Assembly: GCA_965221735.1 (NCBI GenBank)
Contig: OZ244910.1
Coordinates: forward strand, 1,054,001-1,118,000
Length of the DNA stretch: 64,000 bases
Source: UBA2991 sp965221735
GTDB taxonomy: Bacteria > Chloroflexota > Dehalococcoidia > Tepidiformales > Tepidiformaceae
Direction: 5' to 3'
Shown: piece after piece, positions 1 to 8,626 of the stretch
Numbering within the stretch: position 1 is the stretch's first letter
How the letters are laid out: every line of letters begins with the position of its first letter
Position numbers and translations under genes: made by a program
The notes under the pieces: generated by a model
Seen by the model: only the letters and a program-made list of their open reading frames with translations
Databases searched by the model: none
What the model was told of the DNA's origin: nothing

Positions 1-1385
1 TCGAGGGTTTCGATGTCCTCAAGGACCGTCCCGCCCCTGGGCAGGATGTCGCGGATGTCGAAACCGCTCTCGAGCCTCGTAGCGGCGAATCCGAACCCCA
101 CCGTGATCGCCAGCACGACGATGAAGTACGGCGCCGGCCTGCGCGCGACCGATGTGCCCAGCACCTCGGCCAGGCGCCCGATGCCGGGCAGCGCGTTCGC
201 GACCGGCCGGGGCGGGGTCAGCTTCCCTCGCGCTTCTCGCCGGCGGTCGATGATCGTGCGGGTGGCGGGGATCAGCGTCAGCATCACGATCAGGCTCAAC
301 CCCACGCCCAGGGCCGCGACAATGCCGAAGTCGCCCACGACCGAGATCGGGGAGAACAGGTTCGCCAGGAGGCTCACGACGGTGGTGACGGCGGCCAGCA
401 CCAGCGGAATCGTGACGTTCTGCAATCCCGTCCTGACTGCCTCCACCACGGGCGTGCCCGCGGTTCGCTGCTCGCGATAGTGCGAGACGGTCTGGATGGC
501 GTAGTCCACCGTGAGGCTGATCACGATGATCGGGACCATCGCCGTGAGCGAGCTCGGCGGCCCGATGAGCCCCAGCGCGTCCGGTCCCAGCCAGCCCTCG
601 GCGCCGATCACCCAGATCAGCGAGATCAGCAGTCCCGCCAGCGTGAGCAGCAGGTCCGAGAGCGTGCGCAGGAAGAGGAGGATCAGGGCCAGGATCAGCA
701 GGAGTGCGAGCCCGATCAGGGGGATCAACCCCGACTCGGTGGCCTCCTTGTACTCATCCTCGATCACCACGGGCGAGAGGCTGCTCACCTGCAGCGGACC
801 CTCGTCTCCGGCCGCCAGGTCGCTGATTCTCCGCTCAGCGTCCACGATCCGCTCGTCGTCGGTGTCGATCAGGCGGAGGGTGGCGATTGCGACCGGCGTG
901 CCGTCCGCGTCGGTTCCCGTCAGGGAACCGAACGCTTCCCGGAGCTCGGGGAGGCCGCGAATGGCGTCGATTTCCGCCTGCGTGACCGACTCGAACCCGT
1001 CGACCTGGAGCGCGGCCCGGATCAGGAGTGAGGGCGCGACCACCGAGTCCCCCGGCGCCAGGAGCCCACCCACCTGCTCGTCGCCCACGACTTCTTCGAC
1101 CAGCGCGTCCATCTGCGTAAGACCGGCGGGGGTGAGCGCCTCACCGCGGAAGACGATCGTGGCAACGCTCACGTCGCCGGTATCGGAGAAAAGGTCGTTG
1201 ATCTCGTTGATGGCGTTCGCGACGGCGTTGCCCGGGGGAAGGAACGCCAGCGCCGCGCCCTCGATCACCTCGGCGCGCCGTCCGGCGCCCGCAGCCATCA
1301 CAACGGTAATGATGAGGAGGATGGCGATCGTGATGTACGGGCGTACGGTGACCAGCCAGCTCAGCCTCTCGAGGACACGGCTCAT
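1..1385 (-). CDS. MMPL/RND-family exporter, 3' end outside window
   Basis: About 461 residues of a large inner-membrane transporter are visible; the reading frame is open to the window edge, so the C-terminus is missing. The N-terminus carries one hydrophobic helix (about residues 10-28), followed by a soluble periplasmic-type domain to about residue 235. A dense block of helices follows, including the stretch with LLLILALILLFL and the RND-type segment TVDYAIQTVSHYREQ near residue 300. This order matches the MMPL/hydrophobe exporter branch of the RND superfamily, which exports lipids or drugs using the proton gradient. The substrate is not readable. A TAGAAT box ends 8 bases before the ATG and there is no Shine-Dalgarno, so the mRNA may be leaderless. 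Confidence 0.85.
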   Translation of the reverse strand, partial: MSRVLERLSWLVTVRPYITIAILLIITVVMAAGAGRRAEVIEGAALAFLPPGNAVANAINEINDLFSDTGDVSVATIVFRGEALTPAGLTQMDALVEEVVGDEQVGGLLAPGDSVVAPSLLIRAALQVDGFESVTQAEIDAIRGLPELREAFGSLTGTDADGTPVAIATLRLIDTDDERIVDAERRISDLAAGDEGPLQVSSLSPVVIEDEYKEATESGLIPLIGLALLLILALILLFLRTLSDLLLTLAGLLISLIWVIGAEGWLGPDALGLIGPPSSLTAMVPIIVISLTVDYAIQTVSHYREQRTAGTPVVEAVRTGLQNVTIPLVLAAVTTVVSLLANLFSPISVVGDFGIVAALGVGLSLIVMLTLIPATRTIIDRRREARGKLTPPRPVANALPGIGRLAEVLGTSVARRPAPYFIVVLAITVGFGFAATRLESGFDIRDILPRGGTVLEDIETL

Positions 1386-1393
1386 GGTCCGTC

Positions 1394-1399
1394 ATTCTA
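1394..1399 (-). promoter_or_regulatory. -10 box, probable leaderless promoter of the MMPL gene
   Basis: TAGAAT on the minus strand, preceded by GC, ends 8 bases before the ATG at 1385. A start site the usual 6-8 bases downstream would fall on or beside the ATG. No clear -35 is visible. Confidence 0.5.
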
Positions 1400-1504
1400 G
1401 CGAAGCGGCTCCCCGCTGAGTGTCGGCTGGCTTGCCACGTTTCGGAGCAGGAGGACGCTCCGGCGCCGGCGCTGTTGTTCCCCCGCCTCGCCGGGAGCTG
1501 CCGC

Positions 1505-1510
1505 TATACT
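1505..1510 (+). promoter_or_regulatory. -10 box upstream of the first sulfatase
   Basis: TATACT preceded by CGC, about 70 bases before the sulfatase start. A start site near 1516 would give a leader of about 60 bases containing the hairpin at 1531-1554. The -35 is not recognisable. Confidence 0.4.
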
Positions 1511-1530
1511 GCGCGAACTTGTGCCACGAA

Positions 1531-1554
1531 GCGCTTTCCCCCGGAGGAAGGCGC
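1531..1554 (+). repeat. inverted repeat / leader hairpin before the sulfatase
   Basis: GCGCTTTCC (1531-1539) can pair with GGAAGGCGC (1546-1554), using one G-U wobble, around a 6-base loop. It lies between the -10 box and the ribosome-binding site of the sulfatase, so it would be in the 5' leader. A regulatory role is inference. Confidence 0.4.
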
Positions 1555-1578
1555 TCCCAGCCAGCCGAGGTGTGAGCG

Positions 1579-3825
1579 ATGAGCAGCGAACCGTATTTCC
1601 AGGGTCATATCGGGCGTTACACGAGCGAGTCGACGCCGTGGTGGCCCGAGCCCCCGAAGCCGGCTCCGGGCAGCCCCAACGTCGTCTTCGTCATGCTCGA
1701 TGACGTCGGGTTCGGTCACCTCGGGTGCTACGGCTCCTCGATCGACACGCCCAACATGGACCGGCTCGCGGCCAACGGGCTTCGCTACCGCAACTTCCAC
1801 ACCACCACCATCTGCTCACCATCGCGCGCCTGCCTGCTCACGGGGCGGAATCACCACTCCGTCGGCATGCGCACTATCTCCAACTACGACACCGGCTTCC
1901 CCAGCGCGCGCGGCGCCATCTCCCCCAGCGCCGCCACCATCGCGCAGATGCTCCAGCAGACCGGCTACAACACGGCCGCCTTCGGCAAGTGGCACCTCGC
2001 GCCCATGGCCGACGGCTCCGCCGTTGGGCCCTTCAGCGGCTGGCCCCTGGGCAAGGGCTTCGAGCGCTACTACGGCTTCCTCGATGCCCTCACCGACCAG
2101 TTCGCCCCCGAGCTCATCCTCGATAACCGCCACATCCCCTCGCCCTCCGACCCGGACTACCACCTGAGCGAGGCCATCGTCGACGAGGCCATCGAGTTCG
2201 TCCGCGACCAGACCTCGCTTTCGACCTCCCCGTTCTTCCTGTACGTCGCCTTCGGAGCGTGCCACTCGCCCCACCAGGCCCCGCAGGAGTACCTCGACAA
2301 GTACCGCGGCAAGTTCGACCAGGGCTGGGACGCCACGCGTGAGGCCTGGTTCCAGCGGCAGCTCGAGCTCGGCATCGTCCCCGAGGGGACGCAGCTGGCC
2401 CCGCGCAACAACGGCGTCCCCGCCTGGGACGACCTCTCCGAGGACGAGCGAGCCGTGCGCGCCCGCCTGCAGGAGGCGTTCGCGGCCATGCTCGACCACA
2501 TGGACCACCAGATCGGGCGTCTCGCCGACTACCTTGAGGCGATCGACCAGCTCGACAACACCCTCTTCGTTGTCGTCTCGGACAACGGCGCCAGCCAGGA
2601 GGGCGGCCCTCTCGGCGTCTTCAACGAGGGCAGGTTCTACAACCAGATTCCGGCCGACGAGGGCTACAACCAGGCCAACATCGACGAGATCGGCGGACCC
2701 AGGTCCCACACGAACTACCCGTGGGGCTGGGCGCAGGTGGGGAACACGCCCCTGAAGCGCTACAAGCAGAACACCCACGGCGGCGGCATCCGCGACCCGC
2801 TCATCATCCACTGGCCCGATCGCATCAAGGACGCGGGGGCGATCCGTCCCCAGTTCCACCATATCTCGGACATCGTGCCCACGGTGCTGGAAGTGCTCGG
2901 GGTCGAGGCGCCGGAGATGCATCAGGGCGTTCCCCAGCTCCCCATCCACGGCACGAGCATGCTCTACACGTTCGACTCCGGCGACGAGCCGACGCGCAAG
3001 CGCAACCAGCACTTCGAGATGTTCGGCCACCGCGGCATCTGGCACGACGGCTGGAAGGCCGTCACCTTCCACGCGCCGGGGACCACCTTCGAGGAGGACG
3101 TGTGGGAGCTCTACCACCTCGATGAGGACTTCTCCGAGTGCAACGACCTCGCTGAGTCGGAGCCCGAGAAGCTCAAGGAGATGATCGAGCACTGGTGGAT
3201 CGAGGCGGCCAAGTACGACGTGCTGCCGCTCGAAGACGGGCTCCGCGGAGCACGGGGCACGCCGCCCAAGAAGGGCTCTCCCCAGGACCGCACGAGCTTC
3301 GTCTACCGTCAGGGCATGGCCCACACGCCGACGAATGCCGCTGCCGACGTCCGCAACCGCGACTACACCATCACCGTCGAGCTGACGCGCCAGAGCGAGG
3401 CCGACGAGGGCGTGCTCGTCGCCCACGGTGGGATCACCGGCGGCTATTCCCTGTTCATCAAGGACAACCGCCTCGTGCACGAGTACAGCTACGTCGGCGA
3501 GCGTTACCGCATCGTCTCCGACACGGCGGTACCGATCGGCGAGTCCGTGGTGACGCTCGACTTCACCAAGACAGGCGAGCTGCAGGGATCCGCCGTCCTC
3601 ACGATCAACGGCCGCCAGGTGGGAAGCGGGGACCTCCCCGCGACGCTCGGCGGCATGTTCGCGATCGAGGGCCTCGATGTCGGGCAGGACCTGTATACGC
3701 CCGTGAGCGAGGACTACGAGGTGCCGTTTGCCTTCCCCGGAGTGATCGCCGCGGTGCGCATCGAGCTCGGGTCGCAGACCCTCGATCGCGAGGCGGAGCT
3801 GCGGGGCCGCGTCATCGCCCAGTAG
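1579..3825 (+). CDS. type I sulfatase (arylsulfatase family), 748 aa
   Basis: Hydrolyses a sulfate ester, using a formylglycine made from the Cys of the C-x-P-S-R motif. That motif is C79-S-P-S-R83, followed by the expected ACLLTGR. Metal-binding aspartates D41-D42 lie in VMLDDVGFG and a second metal/sulfate site in VSDNGAS near residue 335. The core ends near residue 530; a C-terminal beta-rich domain (about 590-745) matches the long arylsulfatase subfamily seen in actinobacteria. There is no signal peptide, so the enzyme should act in the cytosol on imported substrate. The formylglycine-generating enzyme needed to activate it is encoded at 4788-5801 and a TauE/SafE permease follows directly. 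The natural substrate cannot be told from sequence. Confidence 0.93.
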   Translation: MSSEPYFQGHIGRYTSESTPWWPEPPKPAPGSPNVVFVMLDDVGFGHLGCYGSSIDTPNMDRLAANGLRYRNFHTTTICSPSRACLLTGRNHHSVGMRTISNYDTGFPSARGAISPSAATIAQMLQQTGYNTAAFGKWHLAPMADGSAVGPFSGWPLGKGFERYYGFLDALTDQFAPELILDNRHIPSPSDPDYHLSEAIVDEAIEFVRDQTSLSTSPFFLYVAFGACHSPHQAPQEYLDKYRGKFDQGWDATREAWFQRQLELGIVPEGTQLAPRNNGVPAWDDLSEDERAVRARLQEAFAAMLDHMDHQIGRLADYLEAIDQLDNTLFVVVSDNGASQEGGPLGVFNEGRFYNQIPADEGYNQANIDEIGGPRSHTNYPWGWAQVGNTPLKRYKQNTHGGGIRDPLIIHWPDRIKDAGAIRPQFHHISDIVPTVLEVLGVEAPEMHQGVPQLPIHGTSMLYTFDSGDEPTRKRNQHFEMFGHRGIWHDGWKAVTFHAPGTTFEEDVWELYHLDEDFSECNDLAESEPEKLKEMIEHWWIEAAKYDVLPLEDGLRGARGTPPKKGSPQDRTSFVYRQGMAHTPTNAAADVRNRDYTITVELTRQSEADEGVLVAHGGITGGYSLFIKDNRLVHEYSYVGERYRIVSDTAVPIGESVVTLDFTKTGELQGSAVLTINGRQVGSGDLPATLGGMFAIEGLDVGQDLYTPVSEDYEVPFAFPGVIAAVRIELGSQTLDREAELRGRVIAQ

Positions 3826-3944
3826 CGGAAGTAGCCGGGGCGGCAGGGGTATCGTGCGGCTGTGACTCGCGTCCGCCGTCCGTCCGCCACCGGGTTCGGT
3901 AGCGCGATCGACCGTGCGGGGCGGCATGTCGCCTGGAGCCCGGC

Positions 3945-4772
3945 GTGCTAGAGGCGGTCCTGCTCGTCCTGCTTGGGCTGGGCGTGGGGGTGTTCGGCGC
4001 GATCATCGGCGCCGGAGGGGGCTTCCTCCTCGTCCCCATCCTGCTGCTCGCCTACCCCGAACGCGACCCCGCCACGGTTACGGCCATCTCGCTCGCGGCG
4101 GTGTTCGCGAACGCGACCTCCGGCGCCATCGCCTACGCCTACCAGAAGCGCATCGACTTCCGTAGCGGTATCTGGTGGGCGCTGGCCGCCATCCCGGGAG
4201 CGCTGGGCGGCGCGCTGCTCGTGGGGATCCTCCCGCGGGACGTCTTCGTGGTCGTGTTCGCGGTGGCGCTGGCTGGTGTCGCGACGCACCTCATCCTGCG
4301 CCGGGAGGCCACCGTCCTGCGTGAGCCGATCACGGGCCGCGGGGCTATCTCCCGCCGCATCAGGGACCGCGAGGGGCAGAACTTCTTCTACACCTTCCGC
4401 CTCTGGCACGGCCTCTCGATCGCCGGGGCGATGGGGTTCGTCTCCGGCCTGCTGGGCGCCGGCGGCGGCGTCCTGCAGGTGCCGCTCCTGACGATCGTGC
4501 TGCGTTTCCCCGTCCACATCGCTACCGCCACCAGCCAGTTCGCCTACGCGCTCATCGCCCTCGAGGCGACGGTCGTACACGCCGTGACCGGCGGCCTCCA
4601 CCTGGATGAGCACCTTGCCGAGGCGGGGTTCATCGCCATCGGCGCCGTCGTCGGCGCCCAGGCCGGCGCCCGCGTCGCCTCGAGGGTCCGCGGCGCCGTC
4701 ATCCTCCGAGTCCTCTCGACGACGCTCCTGCTGGTGGTGGCGTGGCTCGTGGTGGACACGTTCGTCCGCTAG
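3945..4772 (+). CDS. TauE/SafE-family anion permease, 275 aa
   Basis: Membrane protein of the sulfite exporter TauE/SafE family. About eight helices are visible, in two related halves each opened by a glycine-rich motif (GAIIGAGGGFLLVP near residue 17 and GLLGAGGGVLQVP near 173), as expected for the family's internal duplication. The start is GTG at 3945 with GGAG seven bases upstream. Family members move sulfite, sulfoacetate or other organic anions. Its place directly after a sulfatase suggests export of sulfate/sulfite released by desulfation, which is inference from context. It converges with the formylglycine-generating enzyme gene, only 15 bases apart. Confidence 0.88.
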   Translation: MLEAVLLVLLGLGVGVFGAIIGAGGGFLLVPILLLAYPERDPATVTAISLAAVFANATSGAIAYAYQKRIDFRSGIWWALAAIPGALGGALLVGILPRDVFVVVFAVALAGVATHLILRREATVLREPITGRGAISRRIRDREGQNFFYTFRLWHGLSIAGAMGFVSGLLGAGGGVLQVPLLTIVLRFPVHIATATSQFAYALIALEATVVHAVTGGLHLDEHLAEAGFIAIGAVVGAQAGARVASRVRGAVILRVLSTTLLLVVAWLVVDTFVR

Positions 4773-4787
4773 CGCCGGCGCCCCGCC

Positions 4788-5801
4788 CTACAGGTCCCGG
4801 ACGCATCGGAAGCCCGAGTTGGCCGTCGAGGAGTCCGGCGTGTTGCCGGTGCGCGCCGCTACCCGGTAGCGGTTGCAGTACGACACATGACACAGGAACG
4901 ACCCGCCCCGCTGCACCCGATGCGTGCCCGCGGGCGGCCCGGCGGGGTTGTCGCGCGTGGCCGCATCCTCCTGCCGGTGGTAGTCCGGGCTGAACCAGTC
5001 GGCCGTCCACTCCCAGACGTTCCCCGAGCAGTTGTAGAGCCCGTAGCCGTTCGGCTCGAAGCTGTCGACGGGAGAGGTTCCCGTGAATCCGTCGGCGCCC
5101 GTGTCGTGGTCGGGGAAGGTTCCCTGCCAGATGTTGCAGTGATGCTCGCCGCCCGGCTCCAGCTCGTCGCCCCACGGGTAGACGGCCTGCTCGAGCCCGC
5201 CCCGGGCGGCGTACTCCCACTCCGCTTCGGTCGGGAGGCGGGCGCCGGCCCACTCGCAGTACGCCTGCGCGTCGTTCCACGAGACGTGCACGGCGGGGTG
5301 CTGTTCGCGGCTGCGGAGGTCGCGGCCGGGGCCTTCCGGCAGATCCCAGCGGGCGCCGGGCACGGCCAGCCACCAGGGCGCCTGCACGACCGCGTTCGTC
5401 TTCTCCAGGCGCCGCGCCATCTGTCGCGAGAGGTGCCGCCGGAAGACGAACGACCACCCGAAGCGCTCAGCCTCGGTCACGTAGTCCGTCGCCTTGATGA
5501 AGGCCGCGAACTGCGCGTTCGTGACGGCGTGGGCGTCGATGGCGAACGGCTTGAGCGTCACCTCGCGCACGGGCCCCTCCCCGTCGTGGTCGGGGGCCCC
5601 GTTCGCGGCTGTGCCCATCAGGAAGGAGCCGCCCGGCAGTTCGACGACCCCGTTGCTGGACGGCGCGGGCTCGGGCCGGATGCCGCCCGCTTCGGCGCGC
5701 CGGCTCGACCGCTCGGCCTCCCCGGGCGCGGAGTCCGACCGCGAGGGCGCCCACGAGGTCGTGCTGGGCGTGCAGCAGGCGTCTCCCGGTTCGTGCGTCA
5801 C
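4788..5801 (-). CDS. formylglycine-generating enzyme (sulfatase activator), 337 aa
   Basis: Oxidises the active-site Cys of type I sulfatases to formylglycine, using oxygen and a copper centre. The FGE-sulfatase domain runs from GVVELPGGSFLMG (about residue 51) to the C-terminus. Both copper-binding cysteines are present as C304-H-V-S-Y-C309, followed by NRYR, which separates true FGE from catalytically different family members such as EgtB or lectin-like proteins. The N-terminal DACCTPS segment is also typical of bacterial FGEs. I chose the GTG at 5801 because GGGGAGG lies five bases upstream; a longer frame would run into the next gene. It is divergent from the transporter operon and converges on the TauE gene. 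Confidence 0.93.
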   Translation of the reverse strand: MTHEPGDACCTPSTTSWAPSRSDSAPGEAERSSRRAEAGGIRPEPAPSSNGVVELPGGSFLMGTAANGAPDHDGEGPVREVTLKPFAIDAHAVTNAQFAAFIKATDYVTEAERFGWSFVFRRHLSRQMARRLEKTNAVVQAPWWLAVPGARWDLPEGPGRDLRSREQHPAVHVSWNDAQAYCEWAGARLPTEAEWEYAARGGLEQAVYPWGDELEPGGEHHCNIWQGTFPDHDTGADGFTGTSPVDSFEPNGYGLYNCSGNVWEWTADWFSPDYHRQEDAATRDNPAGPPAGTHRVQRGGSFLCHVSYCNRYRVAARTGNTPDSSTANSGFRCVRDL

Positions 5802-5927
5802 CCTCGCCTCCCCGTGCCGCCGCTGGATTCCCTGCCCCAGAGTGCGCGGTGTCGTAGAATCCCGCCACTCGACGTTCCGAGTCAAGGAATGTGGGGACGG
5901 GGCGACTGCCTCGAAGTGGAGTTGGAA

Positions 5928-5939
5928 GCAGGCGCCTGC
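5928..5939. repeat. 12-bp perfect palindrome before the ABC operon
   Basis: GCAGGCGCCTGC reads the same on both strands. It sits between the divergent FGE and solute-binding-protein genes, a few bases upstream of the latter's GGAGAGG ribosome-binding site. It may be an operator or an RNA hairpin; it could also be chance in G+C-rich DNA. Confidence 0.3.
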
Positions 5940-5956
5940 CTGTGGAGAGGAAAGCC

Positions 5957-7678
5957 ATGACCTACCTGAAGGATCGACGAGTAAGCCGCCGGGCCCTGCT
6001 GGCCGGGAGCGGCGCAGCCGCGGCAGGCCTCGGGGCGGCAGCCCTGGTGGGCTGTGGCGACGACGACGACGAGCCCGCGCCCGCACCCGCGGCGACCCAG
6101 GCTGCGGCGACCGAGGCCGCAGCGACCGAAGCCGCCGCCACCGAGGCTGCGGCGACCGAGGCGGCCGCAACCGAGGCTGCGGCCACCGAAGCGGCCGAAG
6201 CGGCTGCCACCGAGGCGCCCCAGCAGGGCGGCCCCCAGACCGGCGGGACGCTCCGCGGCTCCGCCCCGACCTTCATCTGGAACACGGGCTTCCCGTACTC
6301 CTTCACCTGGGAGAACGAGCCCTACTTCTCCGTTCTCGAGCCGCTCGTCCGCTACCGGGACAGCCTCGATCCGTTCCCCGTCCTGGCGGAGCGCTTCGAG
6401 TACAACGACGACCGCAGCAAGCTGACGGTCACCCTGAAACCCGACCTGGAGTTCCACGACGGCTCGCCCGTCACGACCGACGATGTCTTCCACGGCATCG
6501 AGGTCATGCTCGACCCGGAGCCCTGGGGCATCACCGGCGTTTTCCAGATCAGCTCGTTCGCCGCGGCTCTCACGCGCTGGGAGGCGGTCGACTCGCGCAC
6601 GATGGAGTTCGAGTTCGATAAGCCCCGCCCGAACATGACCGACTTCTTCGCCCAGCTGCTGGTGACGAAGAAGGACACCTACCGCGAGCTGCAGGAGGGC
6701 CAGAACGTCCAGGGCACCGGCCCATTCGCCTTCGAGCAGTGGACGCCCGATGTCGGCGCCAGCTTCGTCGCCAACCGCGGCTGGCACCAGAGCGCCGTGG
6801 AGGGCGGTCCGTACGTGGATCGCATCGAGCTGCAGAACTTCCCCGATGCCGAGTCGCTGGGCCTCGCCCTCGAGGCGGGCGACATCGACTGGTCGCTCGG
6901 CGTGGCGCCCTCGGTCGCCAGGCGCACGGGGCAGGGCTTCCTCGCCCCGAAGGCTGGCATCGTCTACGTCGGCTGTGTCACGACCAGCCCCAAGCTGGCG
7001 GACCCGCGCGTGCGCCAGGCGCTCCTCTACGCCATCGACCGCAAGCGCATGACGGAGGAGCTGCGCGAGGGCTTCGGCGACCTTACGGCACAGCCGTGGC
7101 CGAGCTCCTCGCCGGCCTTCGACCCCGACCTCGAGAGCGAGCTCTACGAGCCCGACCGTTCCCGCGCCATCCTTGAGGAGGCGGGCTGGTCGCAGGACGA
7201 GCCCCTGATGATCGAGCCCATCCCGGGCACGGAAGTCACCGCCGAGATCCTGAAGAGCAACTTCGCGGACATCGGCGTGGATGTCGAGATCATCACCCAG
7301 GAGATCGGCGCCTGGGTCGGCAAGCTGCGGCAGCGCGGCTTCGTCGACCTGTGGGTCGCGCCCCACAAGTTCTCCAACCTCTCGCCGCTCACCACCATGC
7401 AGCAGACGTTCCCGTATCGCATGGGGAATCCGAGCTACTACGAGACGGAGACCTACCTCGACATCATCGCCAACCTCGAGCGGTTGGACCCGCTCGGCGA
7501 AGAGGCGAGGGAGCAGTACGCCCGCTTCAACCGGATGTGGCTCGAAGACCCCTGGCTCCTGCCGGTCCACACGAACCAGCGAATCGAGGTGGCCAACGCC
7601 AACGTCAAGGGGTACGACGAGCACTTCGTGACGATCTTCGAGCAGCCGAATCTGGCGAAGGTTTGGCTCGAGGGGTAA
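5957..7678 (+). CDS. ABC transporter solute-binding lipoprotein, peptide/nickel type (SBP family 5), 573 aa
   Basis: Extracytoplasmic receptor for a DppBC-type importer. The N-terminus combines a twin-arginine motif (S-R11-R12-A-L-L) with a lipobox ending at C33 (LVGC), so it should be exported folded by Tat and lipid-anchored. Residues about 47-87 are a flexible linker of roughly eight AAATE repeats. The family 5 binding domain follows, with the usual motifs SKLTVTLKPDLEFHDGSPVT and VRQALLYAIDR. ATG at 5957 has GGAGAGG five bases upstream; a longer frame from 5891 lacks that support. It leads an operon with two permeases and a sulfatase, so the ligand may be a sulfated or peptidic molecule (inference). 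Confidence 0.92.
   Translation: MTYLKDRRVSRRALLAGSGAAAAGLGAAALVGCGDDDDEPAPAPAATQAAATEAAATEAAATEAAATEAAATEAAATEAAEAAATEAPQQGGPQTGGTLRGSAPTFIWNTGFPYSFTWENEPYFSVLEPLVRYRDSLDPFPVLAERFEYNDDRSKLTVTLKPDLEFHDGSPVTTDDVFHGIEVMLDPEPWGITGVFQISSFAAALTRWEAVDSRTMEFEFDKPRPNMTDFFAQLLVTKKDTYRELQEGQNVQGTGPFAFEQWTPDVGASFVANRGWHQSAVEGGPYVDRIELQNFPDAESLGLALEAGDIDWSLGVAPSVARRTGQGFLAPKAGIVYVGCVTTSPKLADPRVRQALLYAIDRKRMTEELREGFGDLTAQPWPSSSPAFDPDLESELYEPDRSRAILEEAGWSQDEPLMIEPIPGTEVTAEILKSNFADIGVDVEIITQEIGAWVGKLRQRGFVDLWVAPHKFSNLSPLTTMQQTFPYRMGNPSYYETETYLDIIANLERLDPLGEEAREQYARFNRMWLEDPWLLPVHTNQRIEVANANVKGYDEHFVTIFEQPNLAKVWLEG
6095..6217 (+). repeat. in-gene 15-bp repeats encoding an AAATE linker
   Basis: About eight imperfect 15-base units encode the pentapeptide Ala-Ala-Ala-Thr-Glu just after the lipobox. 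Codons differ between units, so selection seems to act on the linker peptide more than on the DNA. The array probably forms a flexible, possibly length-variable tether. Confidence 0.75.
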
Positions 7679-7681
7679 ACC

Positions 7682-8626
7682 TTGCTCGCCTACGTCCTCG
7701 CCCGCGTTCTGCAGGCGGTTCCCGTTCTTGTGCTGGCGAGCATCGGGGTCTTCCTGATGCTCCGCCTCGTCCCCGGGGACCCTGCAGAACTCCTGGCGGG
7801 CCAGGACGCCACCCAGGAGGATGTCGAGCGGCTCCGGGGCCAGCTGGGCCTTGATGACTCGCTCCCCGAGCAGTACATCAGCTGGCTCGGGGACATCTTC
7901 CAGGGCGACCTCGGGGTCTCCTTCGCCCGCGGCCTCCCCGTCACCCGCATGCTCCGCACGGCCATCCCGCCGACGCTGGAGTTGACCGTCGCGTCCTACA
8001 TCGTCGCCGTCGTCGTCGGCATACCCCTGGGGATCCTGGGAGGTATCCGTCCCCGCTCGGGGTGGGACTGGTTGCTCTCCGGCTACACCCTCGTGACGAT
8101 CGGCATCCCCGGGTTCCTCTTCGGCATCATCATGCTCTGGATATTCAGCGTTCGGCTGGATTGGTTCCCCACGTTTGGTGAGGTGTCCATCCTCGACGAC
8201 CCCGTGCAATCGCTCCGCCACCTCACCCTGCCCGCGCTCGCAACGGGGGTCGGGGTGGCGGCAGTCCTCGCTCGCTACACGCGCACCACCATTTCCGAAG
8301 TTATGGGCAACGACTTCGTCCGTACCGCGCGGGCGAAGGGGCTTGCCGAGAGCCGCGTCGTGGTCCGCCACGCCCTGCGGAACTCCATGATCCCGGTCGT
8401 CACGGTCATGGCCCTGCAGGTCGGAGGGCTCCTCGGGGGCGCCGTGATAGTGGAGCAGGTCTTCACTCGCCCCGGCCTCGGCCGCCTGATGGTGAACGCC
8501 ATCCAGGCCCGCGACTACCTTGTCGTGCAGAGCACGCTCATCATCCTCGTGTCGGTGTTCATCACCGCCAACCTCGCTGCCGACATCGCCTATGGCTTCC
8601 TCGATCCCAGGGTGCGCGGACGATGA
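7682..8626 (+). CDS. ABC transporter permease, DppB/OppB type, 314 aa
   Basis: First membrane subunit of the peptide-type importer. It starts with the usual MLAYVLARVLQAVPVL helix, then the LVPGDPAELLAG signature of DppB proteins. Five further helices follow, with the EAA loop near residues 215-235 (DFVRTARAKGLAESRVVVRH), which contacts the ATPase. The start codon is TTG at 7682, three bases after the binding-protein stop, with GGGG upstream. The stop overlaps the next permease start by four bases (ATGA), so the two are translationally coupled. Confidence 0.92.
   Translation: MLAYVLARVLQAVPVLVLASIGVFLMLRLVPGDPAELLAGQDATQEDVERLRGQLGLDDSLPEQYISWLGDIFQGDLGVSFARGLPVTRMLRTAIPPTLELTVASYIVAVVVGIPLGILGGIRPRSGWDWLLSGYTLVTIGIPGFLFGIIMLWIFSVRLDWFPTFGEVSILDDPVQSLRHLTLPALATGVGVAAVLARYTRTTISEVMGNDFVRTARAKGLAESRVVVRHALRNSMIPVVTVMALQVGGLLGGAVIVEQVFTRPGLGRLMVNAIQARDYLVVQSTLIILVSVFITANLAADIAYGFLDPRVRGR

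Noticed and set aside
1816..3927. 703-codon open frame antisense to the sulfatase
   Set aside because: The sulfatase has intact catalytic motifs; the antisense frame has none.
5802..5956. Promoter for the FGE gene from TTGACT at 5880-5885 (minus)
   Set aside because: The -35-like hexamer has no acceptable -10 at 16-18 bases; kept out of the feature list.
5882..8371. 829-codon open frame antisense to the ABC importer genes
   Set aside because: Same artefact; opposite to well-supported binding protein and permease, with no recognisable domain.
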